Below, in pieces: positions 1 to 8,200 of a stretch of 14,263 nucleotides of DNA (the stretch's first letter is position 1; each line of letters starts with the position of its first letter). The DNA lies in assembly GCA_949298005.1 (NCBI GenBank), contig CASFUN010000057.1:1-14263 (forward strand), in the 5' to 3' direction. The DNA is from an uncultured Alphaproteobacteria bacterium (lineage in GTDB: Bacteria > Pseudomonadota > Alphaproteobacteria > Rickettsiales > UBA1997). Below the pieces are notes generated by a model. That model worked only from the letters and a program-made list of their open reading frames with translations. It was not told where the DNA came from and did no database searches. A program made the translations under genes and the position numbers.

Positions 1-86
1 AAATAAGAATTCTTAAAGGTGATAAAGTAGAAGTTGAGATGACTCCCTATGATCTTACTAAAGGTAGGATTGCTAAGAGGGGGTGA
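1..86 (+). CDS. infA: translation initiation factor IF-1, C-terminal end (partial)
   Basis: Reading from base 3 gives the last 27 residues of IF-1, ending in MTPYDLTKGRIAKRG and a TGA at 84-86. The MTPYDLTKGR block is the conserved C-terminal end of the S1/OB-fold of alphaproteobacterial IF-1, a small protein that binds the 30S A site during initiation. The N-terminal two-thirds lie upstream of the window. This copy keeps the canonical Thr-Pro-Tyr motif and is open to the window edge, so it is probably the working gene. The last ~90 bp recur in degenerate form at 1411-1500, which makes this 3' end look like an insertion or recombination site. Confidence 0.9.
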   Translation, partial: IRILKGDKVEVEMTPYDLTKGRIAKRG

Positions 87-91
87 GGATA
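2..91 (+). repeat. direct repeat, left copy (infA 3' end)
   Basis: Bases 2-91 match 1411-1500 without gaps; I count 7 differences in 90 bp (about 92% identity). The match stops just after the infA stop codon. On its left side it is cut by the window edge in this copy and by loss of similarity at 1410 in the other. The two copies bracket the small gene and the cysteine-protease gene. Confidence 0.9.
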
Positions 92-178
92 AGAGAGAAA
101 TATATTAAAGGTTAACTTGAGATCCTGATATAGAAATATATGATATATATCTATGATAGAAGTTTATGATTTTACGTG

Positions 179-206
179 TTGACAAGGTAAAAAAATGTGG
201 TATACT
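179..206 (+). promoter_or_regulatory. strong sigma-70 promoter of the 237-1371 module
   Basis: TTGACA (179-184) is a perfect -35 box. It lies 16 bp before TATACT (201-206), which carries the extended -10 dinucleotide TG at 198-199. Transcription would start near 212-215, leaving a leader of only ~22 nt before the GTG at 237. It sits inside the segment bounded by the infA repeats, so the module carries its own promoter and does not depend on infA. Confidence 0.75.
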
Positions 207-209
207 TTG

Positions 210-226
210 TTTCAGTTTAACTGAAA
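210..226. promoter_or_regulatory. palindromic operator-like site over the transcription start
   Basis: TTTCAGTTTAACTGAAA is a perfect inverted repeat with 8-bp arms around one central base. It begins 4 bp after the -10 box and covers the predicted transcription start, where a repressor dimer would block initiation. No regulator gene is visible nearby, so the regulator is unknown. The same sequence could form a small hairpin at the very 5' end of the mRNA. Confidence 0.5.
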
Positions 227-236
227 TGGTGAAATT

Positions 237-482
237 GTGTACGGAAATGGATCTATAAAAATTGAAGAGATTTGTTATGAAGATGGCTCTGTTAGAGAAG
301 TATTTGATAATAGAGATGTATATATGATATATCCAGATGATCTTTTACCGGGTGGAAGAGTTGAAAAGCAAGAACCATTGAGTGAAAGTGAGTTTGAAGA
401 TTTATTAAAATCAATAGAAAATGACTTTTTAATTTTTGAAAAACAATGGAAAAATAAAACCAACTCAAAAAATGAAGAATAA
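237..482 (+). CDS. small acidic protein of unknown function (81 aa)
   Basis: I do not recognise a family. The protein is short and acidic, with a Gly/Asp-rich start (YGNGS, EDGS, DNRD) resembling beta-hairpin repeats and a charged, probably helical C-terminal half ending in Lys/Asn/Glu. There is no signal peptide or membrane segment. GTG at 237 is the first start after an in-frame TGA at 222-224; there is no clear Shine-Dalgarno, but the start lies ~22 nt after a strong predicted promoter. The TAA at 480-482 overlaps an ATG at 482-484 that opens the next reading frame, so the two were probably translationally coupled. A small gene coupled to a protease-like effector could be a chaperone, an antidote or a co-effector; this is inference from position only. 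Confidence 0.55.
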   Translation: MYGNGSIKIEEICYEDGSVREVFDNRDVYMIYPDDLLPGGRVEKQEPLSESEFEDLLKSIENDFLIFEKQWKNKTNSKNEE

Positions 483-1371
483 TGTATTCAACGGTACGAG
501 ATAGAAAAACAGGGGATATATTATATAAAATTGGAAATTAGGTGCTTGCTAGACTAAAGTCATCAACGTTTGCTATTGAACCTATGGTTTCAAATATTAA
601 TACTATTGATGATTTATTAAACTTCAATTTACAGAAAAAAATGATTAGAGGTTTGTTTCCAGAAGAAGTCATAGTAAAAGCTTATTATAATACTCCGGAA
701 ATAAATAGGAATAAAATAGCAATTCTTGATGGTATTTCAGATTTAGATACATTAGTAAATTCAGGTAATTCTGATTTCATGGTTGCTCCTATATATAAAG
801 ATGAGCACTTTATCTCTGCTGTTGTTCATTTTATTGATCCTCCAAAAGATGATGGTAAAAATAGAGAAATTTTTGTTTTTGATAGTCAACAAGAAAATGA
901 TGTTCCGTATATTAATACATCCGATGGACTCAATGAAAACCCGCAACTATTAAATACAATAAATTTACAGGGAAATTCAGAAACATGTGGCTATTTCAAG
1001 CGGAATTTATAGGTTTAGCTTCACAATTTCCTTCTTTTGAAGCGCTACGGAATAATTGTATTAATGTCGGTGAAGTTCAAAGATATATTTATAATAAAGT
1101 TAGTGAAATTTTAGAAAGAAATAGTAAGAATTTGGATCGACTGCATGGGTCACATATCAACTTAATTCGCAGTCTTAATAGAATGGGAAGTGGTGTTGGA
1201 TATGGTAAACTTTCTCCTCGAATTAAATATTCTTCAGATCAACAATATAGTAAACAATCTGAATCACAACCTTCTATACAAAAATCAGAAAGCTCACACT
1301 ACTGGAGAGATAAAGTTAAAAGAAGTAAGTCAACGCCAAATTTATCTAAAACAGGATATTTCTTAGGTTAA
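482..1371 (+). pseudogene. CE-clan cysteine protease (Ulp1/YopJ/deubiquitinase-like), interrupted
   Basis: Two overlapping ORFs (542-1012, 985-1371) rejoin into one protein of about 296 codons. Numbered from the GTG at 542, the signature is His89 (EHF), Asp114 (VFDSQ), Gln143 and Cys149-Gly150 (LQGNSETCGYF). Gln-x5-Cys-Gly after His and Asp is the hallmark of clan CE: SUMO/ubiquitin-like proteases, YopJ acetyltransferases and bacterial deubiquitinases. A single-base loss between about 990 and 1005, just after the catalytic Cys, sends the frame to a stop at 1010-1012; the next frame resumes with FQAEFIGLASQ. The C-terminus is a Ser/Gln-rich, basic, probably disordered tail. Upstream, the frame is open from ATG 482, which overlaps the previous stop, but is cut by TAG at 539-541. 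Such enzymes in obligate intracellular bacteria usually act on host ubiquitin pathways, so an effector role is likely. Exact activity is not predictable. Confidence 0.65.
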
Positions 1372-1410
1372 GAATGATCATTTATATCTATATTGAAATA
1401 AACTATAACC

Positions 1411-1500
1411 AATAAGAATTCTTAAATGTGATAAAGTGGAAGTTGAAATGATTCTCTATGATCTTACTAAAGGTAGGATTGCTAGGAAGGGGTGAGGATA
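1411..1500 (+). pseudogene. duplicated infA 3'-end fragment (right copy of the direct repeat)
   Basis: This stretch repeats the last 27 codons of infA (1412-1495) plus five bases after the stop. Relative to the left copy it encodes Gly-to-Cys, Thr-Pro-to-Ile-Leu and Lys-Arg-to-Arg-Lys changes. An in-frame TAA at 1406-1408 lies directly in front and no IF-1 body precedes it, so it cannot make IF-1. It is best read as a displaced 3' end left when the module at ~92-1410 entered infA, now drifting without selection. A simple segmental duplication is the alternative. Confidence 0.85.
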
Positions 1501-1518
1501 TTTTACATGATAATTGGC

Positions 1519-1548
1519 TTGACTTGTATTCTTTATAGCAAATAATTA
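1519..1548 (+). promoter_or_regulatory. possible promoter of the PLD-like gene
   Basis: TTGACT (1519-1524) lies 18 bp before TAATTA (1543-1548), ~20 bp ahead of the ATG at 1568. The -35 box is good, the -10 poor, and the whole stretch is AT-rich, so chance matches are likely. Confidence 0.35.
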
Positions 1549-1567
1549 TTCTAAATATGTTTCCAGA

Positions 1568-3643
1568 ATGAAAAAGAAAAAAATTATTCTAATCATTTTT
1601 TTGTTTATATCTATAGCCTATATTGCCAAAAACAAAAAAAATGTTGATTTGGAAGAAGTTAAAAATTTAGACAATGTTGATATAGAGTATGCCTATTTAA
1701 ATAATGAAAAGTTATATATAAAGCAAAATTACAAAAAAGAACAATTATTATTTTCAGCTGATTTATCAGAAATATCAAGCAAATTAATGAGTAGTAACAT
1801 AGTTACTAATAATATTATAAAAATAAAAAAAGAAAATGTAGAAATAGAAGATGAGTTTGATTCAGAAGAAAAAGATTATCAACAAATTCCAGTTGTACCA
1901 AGAGAAGTTTGGTCAAATATAGTTATTCGTAATGCCATTTTAGAATTAATGAAAATAGTCCCAAAAACAAAAAACACAGGCTTACTTATTGCTATTAATA
2001 AGTATGAATTTCTATTATATAGAGATGATGATTATCAGATAAAGTTTTGCTATTTATATGAAAAACCAATTAATATTATAATAGAAAAAACATTAAATAA
2101 TCAAGAAATAAATAATATAGTTTTTAAAATTATTGGTAATAATAGTGAAATAATGGAATACGCAATCAATAATAAAATATTATTTCAACAAAATAGTGAT
2201 GATTCAACACACCAAATTGGTCTTATAGATTTAGATTATGGAAGATTAATGTATTTTGACTATTGGGTGCTATATGATTTTCGAAAAAATGTCACAGATG
2301 TTATGGCGTATATTAGTTTATTAAGCTCATTAGTCGTAAAAAGCCATATATATACAATTATTAAAAACCCTATTACAAGCTTCAGTCAACTTACATCTGT
2401 ATTAAAAGACCATATAACTAAATTTCTGTCAAATAAGAAATTGATTATTTTAGATAATATACCTGCAGTTACTGAAGATAATATTATATCAGATGGTAAA
2501 ATTGACAAAATTTTAGACAGAAAATTCGGAGAAAATGTTTTTGCTGGTAAATTTAAGCTACTTGTGGATGGTGACGAATATTTTTTAGAATTGATAAAGG
2601 AAATAGAAAATGCAAAAGACGAAATAAAATTTAGGTTGTATATATTTGATAATGATGATTATGGTACTAATATAGCAACTTTGTTAAGAAAAGCTAACGA
2701 AAGAAATGTAGATGTAAAAGTTTTAATGGATAGTTTTGCTAATATTACAAAGTCTATAGAGTTGCCAGAATTACCATTCAGTGAAAATTTTAAGCAGCCA
2801 AAAAGTATAAAATTATATCTTAAGAGAAAATCTGATATACAAGTAAAGACTAGCGCAAATACATGGTTGACTTTTGACCATGTAAAAACTCTTATTTTTG
2901 ATAATAAAACTGCATTTACAGGTGGCATGAATATAGGACAAGAATATAGATATTCTTGGCATGATATTATGGCAAAACTAGAAGGACCTGTTGTTGAAGC
3001 AATTTCTAAGGAATTTGATAATAATTGGGCTAGAAATGATTTATTTGGTGATTTAGCCTTGTTGATACAGAAAATATTAAATAAAACAGATAGAAAAATA
3101 AAAGCTTTAAATACTCCAGAAGGTAGCATAAATATGAGATTATTATATACGAAGCCATGGAAAAAGGATATATATAAAGCTCAAATGATTGCCATAAAAA
3201 ATGCCAAGTATCGAATATTTATTGAAAATCCATATTTATCTGATAGAAGAGTAATAAACGAAATTATAAAAGCCCGTGGTAGAGGAGTAGATGTTAGGAT
3301 AATATTGCCAAAGCAAAATAATGTATATTTAATGGCAAAAAATAATAATTATTTAATAAATATTTTATTGAAGAATGGTATCAGAATTTTTTTATATCCT
3401 GGTATGACACATGTAAAAGCTAGTATTTACGATGATTTGGCTATGATAGGCTCTGCTAATTTTGATATGCTTAGTTATGATATAAACAGGGAATTTAATA
3501 TAACATTTATTGATAAATTTGCATTACAAGAACTTGAAAATAGACTTTTTGAAAAAGATTTTAAAATCTCGGAAGAAATAATTCACCCTAATCAAATTAA
3601 TTTTGGTGATGAATTATTTTCTAGAATAGCTAATATGTTTTAG
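1568..3643 (+). CDS. membrane-anchored phospholipase D / cardiolipin synthase-like protein with long N-terminal extension
   Basis: Residues 1-20 form a Lys-rich start followed by a hydrophobic helix (IILIIFLFISIAYIA), a signal anchor or uncleaved signal peptide. Residues ~330-670 are a two-domain PLD core. HKD motif 1 is His438-x-Lys440-x4-Asp445, followed by TGGMN; motif 2 is His615-x-Lys617-x4-Asp622, followed by IGSANFD. Both catalytic motifs are intact, as in cardiolipin synthases and other phosphatidyl-transferases that work through a phosphohistidine intermediate at the membrane. At 691 aa it exceeds bacterial cardiolipin synthases (about 480 aa) because of a ~300-residue segment (residues 25-325) I cannot assign. 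It may place substrate or act outside the membrane; secreted nuclease or phospholipase activity is also possible. No Shine-Dalgarno is seen before the ATG. fabG follows after 55 bp. Confidence 0.85.
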   Translation: MKKKKIILIIFLFISIAYIAKNKKNVDLEEVKNLDNVDIEYAYLNNEKLYIKQNYKKEQLLFSADLSEISSKLMSSNIVTNNIIKIKKENVEIEDEFDSEEKDYQQIPVVPREVWSNIVIRNAILELMKIVPKTKNTGLLIAINKYEFLLYRDDDYQIKFCYLYEKPINIIIEKTLNNQEINNIVFKIIGNNSEIMEYAINNKILFQQNSDDSTHQIGLIDLDYGRLMYFDYWVLYDFRKNVTDVMAYISLLSSLVVKSHIYTIIKNPITSFSQLTSVLKDHITKFLSNKKLIILDNIPAVTEDNIISDGKIDKILDRKFGENVFAGKFKLLVDGDEYFLELIKEIENAKDEIKFRLYIFDNDDYGTNIATLLRKANERNVDVKVLMDSFANITKSIELPELPFSENFKQPKSIKLYLKRKSDIQVKTSANTWLTFDHVKTLIFDNKTAFTGGMNIGQEYRYSWHDIMAKLEGPVVEAISKEFDNNWARNDLFGDLALLIQKILNKTDRKIKALNTPEGSINMRLLYTKPWKKDIYKAQMIAIKNAKYRIFIENPYLSDRRVINEIIKARGRGVDVRIILPKQNNVYLMAKNNNYLINILLKNGIRIFLYPGMTHVKASIYDDLAMIGSANFDMLSYDINREFNITFIDKFALQELENRLFEKDFKISEEIIHPNQINFGDELFSRIANMF

Positions 3644-3671
3644 TTGACATTAGCAACAAAAAATCAATAAT
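3644..3671 (+). promoter_or_regulatory. possible fabG promoter
   Basis: A perfect -35 box TTGACA (3644-3649) starts right after the stop codon of the PLD-like gene. AATAAT (3666-3671) follows at 16 bp. Transcription would start near 3680, ~20 nt before the fabG ATG. The -10 box is imperfect, so read-through from the upstream gene remains possible. Confidence 0.45.
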
Positions 3672-3698
3672 CATAACTAAATCATTTTATATTATTGT

Positions 3699-4445
3699 AT
3701 GTTGGATTTTTCAGGACAAAAAGTATTTGTAACAGGTGCAACTGGCGGGATAGGTAGTGCAACAGCAAAATTATTCGCAAAACAAGGTGCTATTGTTGGC
3801 TTATGTGGAAGAAATAAAGATAAATTAAATCAGATTTCTAATGAATTAAAAGATTTTAATGCAAAATTTGAAATTTTTGAGTGCGATTTAAGTAATATCA
3901 AAGATGTAGAAAATTTATTTGATAAAGCAGATGAAGCTATGGGCGGTATTGATATAATCGTATGTAATGCTGGTATTACTAAGGATTCCTTGGTAATGCG
4001 AATGTCAACTGAAGATTTTGAAAATATTATTAAAGTTAATCTTGAGGCTACTTTTGTTTTAAATAGGGATGCCATTAAAAAAATGATGAAACGTAGATAT
4101 GGTAGGATTGTTAATATAAGTTCTGTTGTTGGCGTTTCAGGAAATCCAGGGCAGGCTAATTATGTTGCCTCAAAAGTCGGAATAATAGGCATGTCAAAGT
4201 CTCTAGCACAAGAAGTTGCAAGCAAAAATATAACTGTAAATTGTATAGCTCCAGGTTTTATAGAAACTCCAATGACTGAAGTTCTTACTGATAAACAGAA
4301 AAATAGAATTTTATCCGGAATACCACTTGGTAGAATGGGTTCTCCGGAAGATATAGCTAACACTATTTTATTTATAGCTAGCAAAGAAGCTTCATATATA
4401 ACAGGACAAACAATACATGTAAATGGCGGAATGTTGATGGTTTAG
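3699..4445 (+). CDS. fabG: 3-oxoacyl-[acyl-carrier-protein] reductase
   Basis: FabG reduces 3-oxoacyl-ACP to 3-hydroxyacyl-ACP with NADPH in the elongation cycle of type II fatty acid synthesis, in the cytosol as a tetramer. The 248-aa protein has the full length and all landmarks of the classical short-chain dehydrogenase fold: the nucleotide-binding TGATGGIG motif (residues 12-19), CNAGIT (89-94), the catalytic set Asn114, Ser142, Tyr155 and Lys159 (YVASK), the IAPGFIETPM loop, and the C-terminal ITGQTIHVNGG characteristic of FabG rather than other SDRs. It is uninterrupted. There is no visible Shine-Dalgarno before the ATG, as for other native genes here. The usual fab neighbours (acpP, fabF, fabD) are not adjacent, which is common in Rickettsiales. 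Confidence 0.95.
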   Translation: MLDFSGQKVFVTGATGGIGSATAKLFAKQGAIVGLCGRNKDKLNQISNELKDFNAKFEIFECDLSNIKDVENLFDKADEAMGGIDIIVCNAGITKDSLVMRMSTEDFENIIKVNLEATFVLNRDAIKKMMKRRYGRIVNISSVVGVSGNPGQANYVASKVGIIGMSKSLAQEVASKNITVNCIAPGFIETPMTEVLTDKQKNRILSGIPLGRMGSPEDIANTILFIASKEASYITGQTIHVNGGMLMV

Positions 4446-4471
4446 GAGAGTTAATTTTCTTTTAAAACATC

Positions 4472-4494
4472 AAGTTATTTAAAATTTATAACTT
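4472..4494 (+). terminator. weak hairpin after fabG
   Basis: AAGTTAT (4472-4478) and ATAACTT (4488-4494) form a 7-bp stem with a 9-nt AT loop, 26 bp after the fabG stop. There is no T-tract behind it and the stem is AT-rich, so termination here is only a possibility. Confidence 0.2.
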
Positions 4495-4509
4495 AAACCA
4501 ACGGATATG

Positions 4510-4780
4510 CTATCTATATTGATTTTTTTTTGGTGGCTTTTCTGGTGGTAAATTATGTGGTGCAGGTGAGCATTTATGTTTTTTGCTGCAATGAATTGGC
4601 GCATATTCTTTTATAAAAACTCATTCTGCTTAATGAAACTTGAGTGTTATATTTCTTCCTAAAGCGATTTGCATAGAAATTTCCAGATCATGACCGAAGC
4701 AGTTATATTTTAGTTTTGAAGGCCTCTTAATTTGCACAACTAAGCTGATTTTACTTATTAGCGATATATAATAATTAGAT
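4510..4780 (-). pseudogene. possible remnant of a decayed reading frame
   Basis: The 359-bp stretch 4446-4804 has no ORF of useful length. On the minus strand, however, one frame from ~4780 to the TAG at 4510-4512 reads as protein-like sequence broken by only two stops. Its first part includes KLKYNCFGHDLEISMQ and IALGRNITLKFH; after the two stops it continues through FIKEYAPIHCSKKH and ends in a proline-rich tail (NLPPEKPPKK). Prolines in such a tail need C-rich codons, which is unusual for intergenic DNA this AT-rich. I do not recognise the protein, no start is visible, and it may be chance. Confidence 0.22.
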
Positions 4781-4804
4781 AAAGATAATTAAAGACCTAT
4801 TTTA

Positions 4805-5047
4805 TTATTTTTTGAGTAAAACTGACTCAATATATTGTTTTTCAGGATAAAATTCAGAACGGTCTGATTCATCAGAAATATCTATTAATGTAAATATTTT
4901 TGGCTCAATACTGAAACCGTTTATGTTCCAATAATATCTATAATATATTTTTACTAGTTCTGGTTCAAATTTTTTGTTTTCTTTAACAGGATTTAATTGT
5001 GAAACAGCATTAATGCCAAAATAATTACCAGAATTTCCATTTTCCAT
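4805..5047 (-). CDS. hypothetical 80-aa ORF, possibly the 3' part of a broken gene
   Basis: The ORF begins at ATG 5047 and encodes an 80-residue protein rich in Glu, Tyr and Ile, with no motif I recognise. There is no Shine-Dalgarno or promoter. Directly upstream, in a different frame (about 5115-5045), an open stretch without a Met encodes a hydrophobic segment (FLFLINLLSGIAFVFQKQQ) resembling a signal peptide; joining the two needs one frameshift. The ORF may therefore be the mature part of a decayed secreted protein. The remaining 5048-5270 is AT-rich and shows nothing else I can support. Confidence 0.35.
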   Translation of the reverse strand: MENGNSGNYFGINAVSQLNPVKENKKFEPELVKIYYRYYWNINGFSIEPKIFTLIDISDESDRSEFYPEKQYIESVLLKK

Positions 5048-5270
5048 TTCTGTTGTTTTTGAAAAACAAATGCTATACCACTAAGTAAGTTTATCAAAAA
5101 TAAAAATGATCCAAATTTTAATTGTGGTATAAACTAATCCCTTTAATTTATTATTAAGCGACAACATTATATCATAAATATTATATATCATAATTTTGTA
5201 TTTATGTTAATAAATGCGTTAAATATCTAATATTAAAAAATAAACTGAAATTTGTATTCTTGCCGGAATA

Positions 5271-8200
5271 TTATTCATATTGTTCAATCGTTTTAATTTC
5301 ATCATCAGAAATACCATATAATGAATAAACCTTTTGATTAAGTATTTTTTCTTCTTCTTTAAAGTTCATTCCCGAATTTGCCTTTAAGATAATTTCATCA
5401 ACGATTTTAATAAATTCTTTTTGAGTATCCATACTCGTCAGTTTTATTGGAATTTCAGATAACGGAGTTTGACAAAGTTCTAGGATTTCCCCCTTGCGTT
5501 TTCCTTTATGGTATAACCAAAAATAATATAATTTGGAGTTTAACAGAGCTAGAATATATTTTAAACTAAATCCTCTTTTAGGATTAGTAATAAAATAAAC
5601 ATCAGAACTTGCAAACCAATCTGTTTCATTATATCCAAATGTGTTTGTAGAACTTCGTTGAGGTGCTACTATTTTAGAGCCCTTAAATATAGATAATTTG
5701 CGAGGACGGTTTAAATAAGGAGAATTATCAGAAGATATGTCAATAATTTTTTTGAATTTTTTTATATGTTCTTCCACATCAGGATAATCAGAAATATTTA
5801 CCATATTTTTTTTCAAATACAAAATATAACTATCATTTCGTGTTTCTGTTGTGTATCTATGAACATTAGAGTTCTTAAAAAAAGGAACTATTAAATTACT
5901 CAATTCTTGATCATGTATTTTGTTAATCAAGGAAATATCATTTGGGTTGTTCGTATTTAGCACAAAAATACCATCATCTTTTTGAGCTTGAACTCCGAAT
6001 TTAGTTATATGTCGCTCTGATACTTTATCAGCCCCACTCACAATTCCTTGGTTTACATTACAAATATCACCGAGACATTCGTTGCCATTTTGAATTTTGT
6101 TCAAAATGTTTGTTATATGATTATTTTCGTCCTCTTTTTCAAGGCGAATATAATGATTTATACCATCATAGAGATCTTTTTGAGGAACTTTTTGATAAAC
6201 TGTATCTGTGTTGTTTCCTAAAACAATATCCTGAAGATCTCTCGGGCTGGCAAATCCTGTCTTGGAAGTAATACTGCATTGACAGTCTTCCTGATTAGAA
6301 AAACGGCTCCTTTTTTGTATCATTGTAATCATATTGTGTTGACCAGTTGCCGATTTGAATATTTTTAATTCATTAAAGTTAATCAAGTGAATTATATTTG
6401 AACGCTCTTTTAAGTCTTTTCTTAATTTCACACCACCCGTCGCTGTAATATAGTAATTTGTCGTAATAAAGGAACTAATTCCATCTTCTCTTAGCAAATC
6501 AAGTGCAAGATGGAAGAAAAAGTAAAAATAATCCATTTTCCCTTGATAAAAACGACCTAACGAACATTTTTTAATCGGTTCAAACAAATCTTTATGACCT
6601 TTTTCCCCTACATACGGTGGGTTGCCAATAACAATATCAAAGCCTTTATTTTGATGGAAAACCTCCGAAAAGAATATTCTATAATCAAAATCCCCCTCTT
6701 TAGTGAATTCCTTTAAAATATCATCAATTTTTCTTTTTAATTTTCTTTTATTAGCATTTCTCGTTTCATTATAAAATTCAGATTTATAATTTTTTAATTC
6801 ATCTAACATATCCTTATTAAAAAGACTACTATCAATGCTGACTAAGGAATTAGCACACATAATTTTATAATCGAGATTTGGTAACGGCTTAATATCATCA
6901 ATAGAATTTTCATCCACTACTAAGGAAAGCCAAAATCTGAGCTTTGCAATCTCAACAGCTCCTGAATCAATATCTACTCCATAAATGGATTTTTGTATTG
7001 CTTGACGCTTGTATGTATAAGCATTTCTAATTCTTTTGTCTTTGATATAACCTGCTTCTAATAAATTCAAACGGGCTCTTACAATTTCATTCATCATACC
7101 GACAGGAAAAGCTCCAGAGCCAATAGCAGGATCACAAACTAAAATATTTTATAAAGCGTCATCTATTTCCTTTGCATAAACCCTGATAGATTGAGGAATT
7201 TGTGCTTTATAAGATGTATGTCTGCCTTGTTCTTCCTTTTGCCCTGTGACCTTGTCGTGTTCTCTAAACATATCACCATAACGTATAAAATCAGATAAAT
7301 CGTCTTTTTTTATGTGTTCTTCAAGAACATTATGAGTCAATTCAGGTTGTTTCTTTAAGAAGCCAAAGAAGACTTTTTGATCTTTTTCAATGAACTCCTG
7401 GTTTAATGTATTTAGCTTATTGTATAAGTAATTGATAAGGCTTTCTTGACACATATAATGAACTATTTCACGAGGTGTATAAAAAGCACCTTTTGATTTT
7501 CTATCGTTCACTTCCAAAAGATTTTCAAAAACCTTACCCAGCATTTCGGGGTCAACAGCAACTTCTTTTTCTAAATCTTCATCTTCACGAACAGTAAAGT
7601 TATATCTATCAAAGACATCTAAAATACCACTCCCAATATCCCCCTCAGGCGTTCTTTCATTATTGGAAAATAATTCATTAGGAATTAAAACACCAAAATC
7701 GCGCCAATTATAATCATTAACTGGTTCAAAAAGTCCACCATTTAAGAATGGAATACGACAATCAAACAACACAAAATAACTATCTTTTCTCTCAATAGCC
7801 AGGGCTTCATAAAACAAATGTTCCAAATAATCATTAAAGTAGTTAAGACTTTTTGCTTTTGCTTGATTAAAAATTGTTCTCAAAAAACGCTTATCACCCA
7901 TACCCCAAGAGGAATCTTTAGGAACTCCTAACCAACTTTTTTCTGTAAAAAGTATAAGAATACAATTTGCCCTAACAATTTTTTACAAAAAAGAGGTGTT
8001 GGCAAATTGCAAAGAACAAAATTTGTGTTTATAGCTACATCTCGTTCTCTAATTCTATCAATTGTTTCAACAAGCTGTAAAAATAGTTCTTTGTATTTTT
8101 CAAAAAATTCATTAGAAACTTTTTCTATATTAAAGACGTCTTCTAATTCTGATAATGTGGGGTTTCCATCAGCTATTAGAAGTGGTAAGAATCGCTTGCA

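Noticed and set aside
985..1015. Programmed frameshift in the cysteine protease
   Set aside because: No slippery heptamer of the X-XXY-YYZ type is seen between the Cys codon and the stop; a single-base deletion is simpler.
2659..3129. Minus-strand 156-aa ORF
   Set aside because: It is antisense to the first HKD domain of the PLD-like gene, which has intact catalytic motifs.
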